Below, piece after piece: positions 56,901 through 64,000 of a DNA stretch of 64,000 nucleotides; the stretch's first letter is position 1; the number at the start of each line of letters is the position of its first letter. The notes under the pieces were generated by a model. The model did no database searches. It had not been told where the DNA came from and worked only from the letters and a program-made list of their open reading frames with translations. The stretch comes from PWND01 sp964614525. GTDB lineage: Bacteria; Bacteroidota; Bacteroidia; Bacteroidales; UBA7960. Location: NCBI GenBank assembly GCA_964614525.1, contig CAZTPA010000001.1:152297-216296 (forward strand). Reading direction: 5' to 3'. The position numbers were made by a program, and so were the translations under genes.

Positions 56901-58586
56901 CTATCTCCTCACAAACTTCACGTTTTGTAATCTTCCAATGTCCAACATCACAAAGCCAATTACATCCTTATCGGAATTGCGGGTGAATTCAACCATGCCA
57001 AAACGGTCGGTTGCAAAAATGTTTCCGTTTACGTGATTTAAAGGGATAATTGATGCTCTAAAGTATCTTTCAAAAGTTGCCGGAGGAATTATTTTCAGCT
57101 GTTCATCCTCAAAAATAACATTGTAATCAGTGCTCAAATCCGGATGGTAATAATCTCCGGCAAAAGAGGCAATTTCTTCAATTGACAGAAGCACCTTTTC
57201 AGATGTTCTTGATGCATGATAATCGTTTCCTCCTTGATGCCATATGATTTCATTTACTTCTCCATCGGAACCATCAATAAAAGTTACCTGTGCGTCAAAG
57301 TCTTTTAAAAAGAATTCGTTATCACTCTCGGCAAATAGCTCAAATTTTTGATCTCCCGGTAAAAGTAGCCAAAATGTATCCAATTCAAAAGCAAATTCAA
57401 GTTCCATTCCATCAGGCATTTTATAGTTTCCAGCATATTTTTCAATTTTTTCATAGTTAAGATCAACAGCAATTCTTGGGGCTACTTCTTTTACAAAAAT
57501 TCTATCAGCAAGAAACAGCTCAGCAACTCCGGTAGCAATTGCGCGTGAGTTTATGCTTTCATTATTGAGCATAGTAATAACTACAAGCTCATCATCAGGG
57601 AAAATCGTAATGCGACTTCTGAATCCCGGAATGCCTCCACTGTGTGAAACCATTTTTACACCTTTGTAAGTGGAAACATAAAAGCCGTATGTATAAGACA
57701 AGCTGTCACCATTTTCAAGGGTGTTGTATTTGGTTAGCATCCTGTTGACAAGTTCATGACCTCCAACTTTAGGAGTTATAAAGTTCTGACCCCAATTAAT
57801 CATATCGTTGAGACTGGCAAATATATTACCTTGTCCATAGCTATAATCTTCGGAAGAGCTAATTAAAACAGCTTTATCATCAAGCATTTCATATCCAAAT
57901 GCAGTGTTTTTCTGTTCAATATCAGGGCTATAGTAAATTATTGCTGTTTCCATCGACAAAGGAGTGAAAACATTTTTCTTCAGAAAACCAGGAAGGGGCA
58001 TTCCACTCGCAGAATTAACTATTTCAGCCAGGAGGGAGTAGCCTGAGTTTGAATAAACATGCTTGGTATTTGGCTCGAAATTAAGACAGGAATATTTATA
58101 AATAATATCAATCTCATCCTGCTGTGTCCATTTAACATCAAATGGAATCCCGGATAGAAGCCTTAACCAATCAGTTGATGCGACTCCGCTTGTATGTTGC
58201 ATCAGATGCCTCACAGTTATTATATGTCCGTAATCAGGCATATCAGGCAGGTAATACCTGATGTCCCTGTCAAGTTCAATTTTACCATCCTGCTCGAGTA
58301 GCAAAATAGCAAAAGCAGTAAACTGTTTTGCAACAGATGCTATATCGAAAAGAGTTGTTTCGGTAATAGCTTTGTTATTTTCGACATCCATAATCCCAAA
58401 GCTTTTCTTCACTACTACGTCGCTACCCGATATTACACCAATTACTCCTCCCGGCTGACCGGCAGTGTGCTGCAAAGAAATGATTGAATCGATCTTTTGA
58501 GATAGATTTATTGGTTTTGACACTGCTCTTGCATTCATAACTACAGTTATGCTTATCACTGCAATTAAAAAATTCTTCGTTTTCAT
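56901..58586 (-). CDS. Secreted serine hydrolase (class C beta-lactamase-like) with C-terminal extension
   Basis: The 561-residue protein has a signal peptide (cut near ARAVS), the SxxK motif (IASVAKQFTAF, about residue 90), YSNSGYSLLAE (YxN), and MVSHSGGIPGFRSR (HSG box, equivalent of KTG). The last 190 residues are beta-rich and resemble the lipocalin-like domains that follow such hydrolases in Bacteroidota (pattern YAGNYKMPDGMELEFAF, then FAGDYYHPDLSTDYN). Such proteins act on D-amino acid peptides or esters in the periplasm. It is one of two family members in this cluster, and they are quite different from each other. Confidence 0.88.
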   Translation of the reverse strand: MKTKNFLIAVISITVVMNARAVSKPINLSQKIDSIISLQHTAGQPGGVIGVISGSDVVVKKSFGIMDVENNKAITETTLFDIASVAKQFTAFAILLLEQDGKIELDRDIRYYLPDMPDYGHIITVRHLMQHTSGVASTDWLRLLSGIPFDVKWTQQDEIDIIYKYSCLNFEPNTKHVYSNSGYSLLAEIVNSASGMPLPGFLKKNVFTPLSMETAIIYYSPDIEQKNTAFGYEMLDDKAVLISSSEDYSYGQGNIFASLNDMINWGQNFITPKVGGHELVNRMLTKYNTLENGDSLSYTYGFYVSTYKGVKMVSHSGGIPGFRSRITIFPDDELVVITMLNNESINSRAIATGVAELFLADRIFVKEVAPRIAVDLNYEKIEKYAGNYKMPDGMELEFAFELDTFWLLLPGDQKFELFAESDNEFFLKDFDAQVTFIDGSDGEVNEIIWHQGGNDYHASRTSEKVLLSIEEIASFAGDYYHPDLSTDYNVIFEDEQLKIIPPATFERYFRASIIPLNHVNGNIFATDRFGMVEFTRNSDKDVIGFVMLDIGRLQNVKFVRR

Positions 58587-58649
58587 GATTATTGTGTTTT
58601 ATGTTTTTTGATTAATTATAAAATTTCCGATTTAAAAACAAGCCTCCGC

Positions 58650-58838
58650 CGCCCTATAATGATGAATCCTCTCTGTAGCGATTATTTTGATAATTCCGCA
58701 CAACACCAATCCGGCTCCAACTAATTCAAATACGGGGCATAGGTTGGATTATATATAATTAATCCAAAACCAATTGCAAGTCCTAAAATTAATCCAAATC
58801 CAATATATTTGGTGCTTTGTTTATTATCTTTTAGCATT
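58650..58838 (-). pseudogene. Decayed paralog of the 61-residue glycine-zipper protein
   Basis: From ATG 58838 the frame reads MLKDNKQSTKYIGFGLILGL and then AIGFGLIIYNPT, clearly matching the protein at 53573-53758, and then meets a TAA (58742-58740) where the intact copy has Tyr. Beyond the stop the same frame still reads CPVFELVGAGLV before similarity fades. Nucleotide similarity between the two loci is obvious as well. This accounts for most of the 58587-58862 gap. Confidence 0.8.
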
Positions 58839-58862
58839 TTATCAAATTTTAAAGCATAAAAA

Positions 58863-59771
58863 TTATTTTAAATCAATATTTTTAAAGAAAATATCTTCTT
58901 TACTTATGTATTTATCATAAAGCAGAAACAACAAAGTGATTACTGAAAGGGCTATAAACCCGGCCAACCCGGTGGAACCTATCATTAATTCATTACCACC
59001 TTTCAGTGTCATAATAGAAATACCTATTGTACCATTTAATGTTCCATGCATAATTGCAGCAGCAATTACCGATTTCGCTTTGATTGTTATATAAAGGAAA
59101 AGCGGACTTAGTAATATACACCATACTATCATCATAAGCACTCCAAAGACAGGATATGTTGGATAATTATGTCCCATTAATATAAGTGGTGAATGCCAGA
59201 TGCCCCATACCAAACCAATAATCAATGCAGCTTTCATAAATTTTTGATTTTCAAACCGCCTAACAAGAAAACCTCTCCAACCAAGCTCTTCACCAAAGCC
59301 TGCAACAGCATTAATGGTTATACCGGCAAATAAACCTTGTATCAAAGCTATCCATATAGGATGAAAGGGCATTATTTCCATAGATTCTTTCATTTCCCTC
59401 ATTTGATCAGGAGTTAAAATGCTTTCAAATCTATCAAACATTCCCTCCATACCGGGCGAAAAGCTAACATCCGGAAAAAGCAAAGCTATTCCCATTGCAA
59501 CAAAAGCGATTACAGGGGTAATTAGCCATGCAACCACAAACCATTTATTAATTCTAAAAGATATGAGCAATTTCTTTTTTATTGCTTCCTTGTATATCAG
59601 TTTTTCAATAATTAAAACTGAAATAGTTGGAATAAACATGTAAAAAATTGCTAAGATTATTCCGGCAGTAGAATCATATTTTGCTCCGGAAAAATAGAAA
59701 GTGCCTGCTGAAATTAAACTTATCACAGCGACAATAACATAAAATAAATTTGTTTTGCTTATTGTTTTCAT
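58863..59771 (-). CDS. CPBP family intramembrane glutamic endopeptidase
   Basis: The 302-residue protein has about eight hydrophobic segments and the three CPBP motifs: GFGEELGWRGFLVRRFE (EExxxR, the catalytic glutamates), GLVWGIWHSPLIL (histidine) and IMHGTLNG (histidine). The family includes Rce1-like prenyl-protein proteases and bacteriocin-processing or immunity proteins. With no bacteriocin gene in the neighbourhood a specific role cannot be given. It lies between the decayed small gene and the M28 peptidase gene. Confidence 0.9.
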   Translation of the reverse strand: MKTISKTNLFYVIVAVISLISAGTFYFSGAKYDSTAGIILAIFYMFIPTISVLIIEKLIYKEAIKKKLLISFRINKWFVVAWLITPVIAFVAMGIALLFPDVSFSPGMEGMFDRFESILTPDQMREMKESMEIMPFHPIWIALIQGLFAGITINAVAGFGEELGWRGFLVRRFENQKFMKAALIIGLVWGIWHSPLILMGHNYPTYPVFGVLMMIVWCILLSPLFLYITIKAKSVIAAAIMHGTLNGTIGISIMTLKGGNELMIGSTGLAGFIALSVITLLFLLYDKYISKEDIFFKNIDLK

Positions 59772-59854
59772 GACTTCAAAAATTATTTGTGTTGAAACAA
59801 TGTTATTCAGTAAAAATTATAAAACTATTTCTTATAAACGCTATTATATTACTT

Positions 59855-61066
59855 TTATATGCTCCTAATAAAACTGTTCAATGCTTGCGAAAGATCAACA
59901 AGCTTGGAACAATCAATAATGGATATTCTGTCCTTGTCAGTATGAGTGATATCCTGATCGTAATTGTCCAGCAACCATTCGGATGTAATTGCAATAGCGG
60001 GCCTATCTCTCTGAACAAAAATACTATGATCACCTTGTGGCCATGGCTGACCTTTAACAATACCAGGGAAGTCACGCATTACCTTAACAGCTTTTTTTTC
60101 TTGATTTTCGGATAAATCAAAGAAAGAGAAAGATGTTTTGCCAATTTTATAACCGGGACCATCAATATTTATATTTAGCATTATTTCTTCAAACTTATCT
60201 CTATTAGCTTGAATATAGTTCATTTGCCCTGGATTTGAATAATAATCTTCGCCATTTAGAGCAACCATTTCAATGCATTTATCACCTGAGTAATCACTTA
60301 GCAAATCGGCCAGAAGCAGCATTGTGACAACACCTGAAGCATTATCCAGAGCACCCGGTGTTCCGCTTTTAGTATCAATATGGGCTGTAATAACTACTTT
60401 TTCACCTGAAGTATTTCCTTTTCGACCAATTACATTATTGGCTTTGCTATTAATTCGTTCTGAATAAATATTTAATTGGGCTTCCTGACCTTCAAATTGA
60501 CAAAGCTTACTGCCTTCTTCTTCAGTCAAATAAACAGAAGGTATATTAAAGTCGCCATCTTCAATAAGAGGGAATGGATAAACTCCGCCGGCAAGAGCAA
60601 CATTTCTACCTGTAGCGCATATTATTGCTTTTGCACCACTATTTTCCAACAATGAAACTATTTTCTTATGATTATCCGGATTATAAAAAACAAAATTTTT
60701 TGGCATAAGCTGTTCACTGGCAATCTCTCCTTTGAGAAGCAACACAGTATTGTTGAAATTCCCATTCTCAAGTTCTGATATTTTTTCAACTACTTTCAAT
60801 GGTGCATTTACTGAGCATCCCAGAGAATATGGGCTAACAAAAACATTAAAGCCAGAACCATTAAGGCTTAATTCTGCTCCATTTTGCTTCCAATCAATTA
60901 CCGCGAATTCGGGTATTTCAATATCCCAACCCAAAAAATCAAATTCCTCTTTTAACAGGTCTGTTGCCTTTCTGTTAGCGTCACTGCCAACAGGTCTTTC
61001 GCCAATATCATCACAAATAGCTCTTAAAAAAGATAAACACTTTACATTTAAATACATCGCCTTCAT
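59855..61066 (-). CDS. M28 family zinc metallopeptidase
   Basis: The protein has a PA-like N-terminal part and an M28 catalytic domain with ligands in VITAHIDTKSGTPGALDNAS (His, Asp), MVALNGEDYYSN (Glu) and PQGDHSIF (His). It is probably an aminopeptidase. The frame is open to an ATG at 61093, but that codon lies in the 3' arm of a strong hairpin; ATG 61066 (MKAMYLNVK) is a more likely start and gives 403 residues. No signal peptide is visible. A LytTR-like site (C) lies 134 bp upstream of this start. Confidence 0.88.
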   Translation of the reverse strand: MKAMYLNVKCLSFLRAICDDIGERPVGSDANRKATDLLKEEFDFLGWDIEIPEFAVIDWKQNGAELSLNGSGFNVFVSPYSLGCSVNAPLKVVEKISELENGNFNNTVLLLKGEIASEQLMPKNFVFYNPDNHKKIVSLLENSGAKAIICATGRNVALAGGVYPFPLIEDGDFNIPSVYLTEEEGSKLCQFEGQEAQLNIYSERINSKANNVIGRKGNTSGEKVVITAHIDTKSGTPGALDNASGVVTMLLLADLLSDYSGDKCIEMVALNGEDYYSNPGQMNYIQANRDKFEEIMLNINIDGPGYKIGKTSFSFFDLSENQEKKAVKVMRDFPGIVKGQPWPQGDHSIFVQRDRPAIAITSEWLLDNYDQDITHTDKDRISIIDCSKLVDLSQALNSFIRSI

Positions 61067-61082
61067 TTCAAATATTTTTTTT

Positions 61083-61132
61083 AAAAAAACCATAAATACT
61101 TATTGCAAAAAGCTTTTGGTATTTATGGTTTT
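61083..61132 (-). terminator. Terminator-like hairpin in the leader of the M28 peptidase gene
   Basis: On the minus strand AAAACCATAAATAC (61132-61119), a 19-nt loop, GTATTTATGGTTTT (61099-61086) and further T (seven in all, to 61083) form a 14-bp perfect stem followed by a T-run. It lies between site C and the M28 start. It could end the TonB-receptor transcript, or act as an attenuator in the M28 leader. Confidence 0.7.
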
Positions 61133-61158
61133 CATAATTATACAATTTAGTTTCAGTA

Positions 61159-61230
61159 CAAATATGCTTATCGCTGTTCCATTTAAAAAATAATTGCTTG
61201 TGAATGACGGAATTTCTTCCATGAATAGTT
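61159..61230 (-). promoter_or_regulatory. LytTR-like operator and promoter, site C
   Basis: On the plus strand TGAATGACG (61201-61209), 12 bp, TGAATAGTT (61222-61230). On the minus strand, again 34 bp away, CATATTTG (61166-61159) is one mismatch from TAnnTTTG. It lies just after the TonB-receptor gene and ahead of the hairpin and the M28 peptidase gene. Confidence 0.6.
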
Positions 61231-61249
61231 ATTATTTATTCCTGAATAA

Positions 61250-63709
61250 TTACAACAGACCTCCGCCTCCTTGAGGAGTAGCATCATCTTCTTTGCGACG
61301 ATTTTGATAATTATTAATTTTATAACTCAAAGTGAGCATCACAATTTGTTGTTCCATGTTATAGATAAAGTTTGTACTACTTCCTTCATCAAAAGCTTCA
61401 AAAGAATAAACCATAGTTTTAAATACATCACGTACACTAAGGGTGATATTTAATTGCTTCTCAAATAACTCTTGGCTAAGCGCTACATTCATTCCAAATA
61501 TAGCATTGCTTGTGCCTTGATGAGTGATTCCGGGACTATTATAAAAACCAGTGAGTTGAAAACGTGTCCCTTTAACAGGTATTACATTTGCATTTAACAT
61601 CAAATTATATCTTAACGTACTCATATCAGCATCTCTATAGCTGTTCTCTGTATTTATTGTATAATTAAAAATATTTGCAGTTGCATATAAACTTAAATAT
61701 TTTGCAAGGCTCATATTAGAAGATAACTCGACACCATATGCCAGTGTTTCATCAATATTTTCATGATTAATAAGTGTTCTTCCATCATCCATCAAGCTGA
61801 TATTTTGAGAAAAGCTATTGTAGTTTTGACGATAATAAGCTTCTCCTGAGATAAAACCTAACTTATTATATTTCATATAGTTCAGCTCATAAGAATTGGT
61901 AAACTCCGGAAGTAATCCTGGATTTCCTGATTGAGCCAAATAAGCATCTGAATATACTTCAAGTGGATTTAACAACCATATTTCAGGTCTGTTGATTCTG
62001 CGGCTATAGCTTAGCTGCAGTTGCTGATTATGAGGCAAAGGTTTGGAAATATGAACTGTAGGAAATAGATTAATTTTATCATATTTATAATCCTGACCGG
62101 CAAACATCATTCTGTCAGTATATTCAGCTCTTAAACCAGCCTGATATTGAAAACCTTTTACCTCACCGTTAAAGGTACTATATAGTGAATGTATGTGTCT
62201 GTCATACAAAATATTATTAGAAAAATCAGGATTCTCATTCCAAATATCTTGCTCATTATTATAATCAAATTTTTTAAAAGCATTGGTTTCATCTTTTAAC
62301 CTGTACTGATAACCAGCTTCAAATTTAAATTGTTCTGTAAAGGATTTTGTATAATCAGACTTAAACCTCAGTTCGTAATTATCACTTTTATTTGTTGTTT
62401 TGTAATAATCTGTATTTATAATTGTTTGTCCGGCTTCATCAGTGACATGGTCATTTATTTCCGTAGAATTGCCTCCATCCCATTTTGAAACATAAACTGA
62501 GGATACTAGCTTTGAATCTTCAGAAACATCATGATCATAATATAAGCTACCATTAACATATTGACCACCAATAAGTAAAGTTGAGATAGTATTTTTAAAA
62601 AATTCAAGGTCATTTGGCTTTGTTATTTCATTAACATCAGCATCCATTAATAATGTATTTCCCCAATGGCCAAACTCACCATTTAAAGTTATCATATTTC
62701 CATTATCCAAATAATAATCAACACCACCAGAAATAGCATATGGATTATTGTTTTCCTGTCTCTCAGTGTATTGATATACGTATCTTGTTGAGTTTTCAAA
62801 ATCTGTTTCATTAATAATTTCTGTATGCGGATACCTTGGTCTTTCAGCATATCGACCACTTAGGAAGTAATTGAATTTATTTTTTCGGTAATTAACGGCA
62901 AAGTCGCCACTACGTTTCCAGGATGTACCTGCAGCAAGATTTAAAAGGCTGTTAAATCCGTCTGTATGATTCTTTTTCATAACAATGTTTATAATACCGG
63001 CTGTTCCATCCGGATCATATTTGGCAGAAGGATTAGTAATTATCTCTATTTTCTCAACTGCAGATGCAGGAATTTGCCTTAATGCTTCTGATCCGCTAAG
63101 CGGGCTGGGTTTGCCGTCTATCAAAACAATAAAGGAGCTGCTACCTCGTAATAGAACATTCCCCTCAGCATCCAGATTTATTGAGGGATTGTTTTCTAAG
63201 GCTTCTATAACAGTACCCCCGGCTGATTGAAGATTCTTATCAATATTCAAAACTTTTTTATCCACTCTGTATTCCATCGCACTCTTCTCTGCAGTTATCT
63301 CAACTTCATTCAACAACTCATAAGCTTTTTTAAGGAAAACAGGTCCTAAATCTAAACTTTTGGTTTTATTATCTATGGTAATGTCCTCTATAATTGTCTT
63401 AGTATAACCCATGAAATTTACCTCAAGAAAATAATTTCCGGAAGGAACTTGTTCCAGAAGAAAAACACCGGAATCATTAGTAATTGTACCTGTCACAAGA
63501 CTAGATTCTGCCTCTTTGAATAATGCTACAGTGGCATACGGAATTAATCCGGAATCATCTGCATCTATTACTTTGCCGGAAATTCCTTTGCTTATTTCGG
63601 AGACAGAATTGCCTGTCTCACCATAAGTTGGATTTATAGAAAAAAGGACCAACAAGAAAAAACTAACAACTAACAGTTTTATCTTACTAAAAAATTTAAA
63701 AATCTTCAT
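61250..63709 (-). CDS. TonB-dependent-receptor-like outer membrane protein with carboxypeptidase-regulatory domain
   Basis: The 819-residue protein has a signal peptide, a CarboxypepD_reg-like domain (about 40-125; ISGKVIDADDSGLIPYATVA), a plug domain (about 135-240; NIDKNLQSAGGTVIEALENN and LRGSSSFIVLIDGKPSPLSG), and a long beta-barrel of the OMP_b-brl_3 type found in outer-membrane proteins of this phylum. No SusD gene adjoins, so it is not a polysaccharide-utilisation locus. The substrate is not evident. Its C-terminus ends in a Gly-rich tail (ATPQGGGGLL). Confidence 0.9.
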   Translation of the reverse strand: MKIFKFFSKIKLLVVSFFLLVLFSINPTYGETGNSVSEISKGISGKVIDADDSGLIPYATVALFKEAESSLVTGTITNDSGVFLLEQVPSGNYFLEVNFMGYTKTIIEDITIDNKTKSLDLGPVFLKKAYELLNEVEITAEKSAMEYRVDKKVLNIDKNLQSAGGTVIEALENNPSINLDAEGNVLLRGSSSFIVLIDGKPSPLSGSEALRQIPASAVEKIEIITNPSAKYDPDGTAGIINIVMKKNHTDGFNSLLNLAAGTSWKRSGDFAVNYRKNKFNYFLSGRYAERPRYPHTEIINETDFENSTRYVYQYTERQENNNPYAISGGVDYYLDNGNMITLNGEFGHWGNTLLMDADVNEITKPNDLEFFKNTISTLLIGGQYVNGSLYYDHDVSEDSKLVSSVYVSKWDGGNSTEINDHVTDEAGQTIINTDYYKTTNKSDNYELRFKSDYTKSFTEQFKFEAGYQYRLKDETNAFKKFDYNNEQDIWNENPDFSNNILYDRHIHSLYSTFNGEVKGFQYQAGLRAEYTDRMMFAGQDYKYDKINLFPTVHISKPLPHNQQLQLSYSRRINRPEIWLLNPLEVYSDAYLAQSGNPGLLPEFTNSYELNYMKYNKLGFISGEAYYRQNYNSFSQNISLMDDGRTLINHENIDETLAYGVELSSNMSLAKYLSLYATANIFNYTINTENSYRDADMSTLRYNLMLNANVIPVKGTRFQLTGFYNSPGITHQGTSNAIFGMNVALSQELFEKQLNITLSVRDVFKTMVYSFEAFDEGSSTNFIYNMEQQIVMLTLSYKINNYQNRRKEDDATPQGGGGLL

Positions 63710-63900
63710 AGCTTAAATATTTAAAATGAATAAATGATATTTTGAACTTTGTAATATATGACAGACTCTTTATACCCAAAACATACTCTTTAAACAACTT
63801 ATTTGTTATTAGAGGTATATTTTTAAAGAATTCACGCGTAAGACGTAAGATGTCTTAAAAAGTTACTTTATTGAATACATTTAATAATTTTTAAGCAATT
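63710..63900. other. 191-bp intergenic region upstream of the TonB-type receptor
   Basis: AT-rich sequence with no clear promoter, hairpin or LytTR-like repeat was found between the receptor gene and the next minus-strand gene. Confidence 0.4.
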
Positions 63901-64000
63901 TTAATCTGCGTTGACTACTTCCCCAATTCCCAATATCTCTTTTATAACAATAGGATTACCTTTATAATACACTTTCCCAATACCCGAACGGTTCACTTCG
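63901..64000 (-). CDS. C-terminus of a DUF2807-like (GIN domain) protein, partial
   Basis: The frame enters from the right edge and stops at TAA (63903-63901), giving 32 residues: EVNRSGIGKVYYKGNPIVIK and then EILGIGEVVNAD. The pattern SGxGxVYYKGNPxVxxxxxGxGxV is the usual end of DUF2807 head-GIN beta-helix domains in Bacteroidota. The start and most of the gene lie outside the window. It would be transcribed toward the TonB-receptor gene. Confidence 0.6.
   Translation of the reverse strand, partial: EVNRSGIGKVYYKGNPIVIKEILGIGEVVNAD

Noticed and set aside
1..64000. tRNA, rRNA, CRISPR arrays, insertion sequences
   Set aside because: Intergenic regions were read on both strands; no cloverleaf-like sequence, rRNA motif, regularly spaced direct repeats or transposase fragment was found by eye.

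Overview
The window is AT-rich DNA from a member of the Bacteroidota. Evidence: a type IX secretion (T9SS) locus (porV, porU, a porP/sprF-type gene, gldJ), a cargo protein with a gliding-motility-type C-terminal sorting domain, TetR-TolC-HlyD-RND gene order, a LytS/LytTR two-component pair, a CarboxypepD/TonB receptor, and promoter-like TTG-N19..21-TAnnTTTG elements. The order cannot be fixed from the sequence. No rRNA, tRNA, CRISPR array, transposase or phage gene was seen.

Layout. 1-1542: 5' part of a multi-pass membrane glycosyltransferase-like gene running off the left edge. 1.9-8.6 kb: TetR-regulated RND efflux operon. 8.7-12.5 kb: P-loop nucleotide kinase, a T9SS cargo with leucine-rich repeats, and dCMP deaminase. 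12.6-19.8 kb: housekeeping genes (MarC, isoaspartyl peptidase/asparaginase, Skp-like protein, RecQ, arabinose-5-phosphate isomerase, LptB, IspF). 19.8-27.8 kb: T9SS locus. 27.9-41.6 kb: MurF, AnmK, TPR protein, phosphohexomutase, MurB, ECF sigma factor, UvrA and a TPR-PP2C phosphatase. 41.7-46.7 kb: aminotransferase, a decayed four-helix-bundle (S23/IVP) element between inverted short repeats, aminopeptidase P, DUF1573, DUF3820 and an SDR. 46.7-64 kb: a more accessory stretch, almost entirely on the minus strand, with outer-membrane proteins, a GFVN-repeat protein, a LytTR regulator and PAS-LytS kinase, several hydrolases and peptidases, small membrane proteins and a TonB-type receptor.

The most interesting signal is regulatory. 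Three intergenic sites in the last 15 kb share an identical 72-bp layout: two 9-bp direct repeats (TGAATGACG-N12-TGAAnnnnn on the plus strand), then exactly 34 bp, then a minus-strand TAnnTTTG-like -7 box, each in front of a minus-strand gene (a four-helix membrane protein, a beta-lactamase-family serine hydrolase, an M28 peptidase). Paired 9-bp repeats with a 12-bp spacer are the classical geometry of LytTR-domain binding sites, and a LytTR regulator lies in the same cluster, so a small LytTR regulon is proposed. Other observations are a frameshifted, nonsense-bearing S23/IVP pseudogene inside TATCGGG-type inverted repeats, a live/dead pair of tiny glycine-rich membrane proteins, a possible LuxR-type HTH remnant, and a terminator-like hairpin in the leader of the M28 peptidase that also rules out its most upstream ATG.
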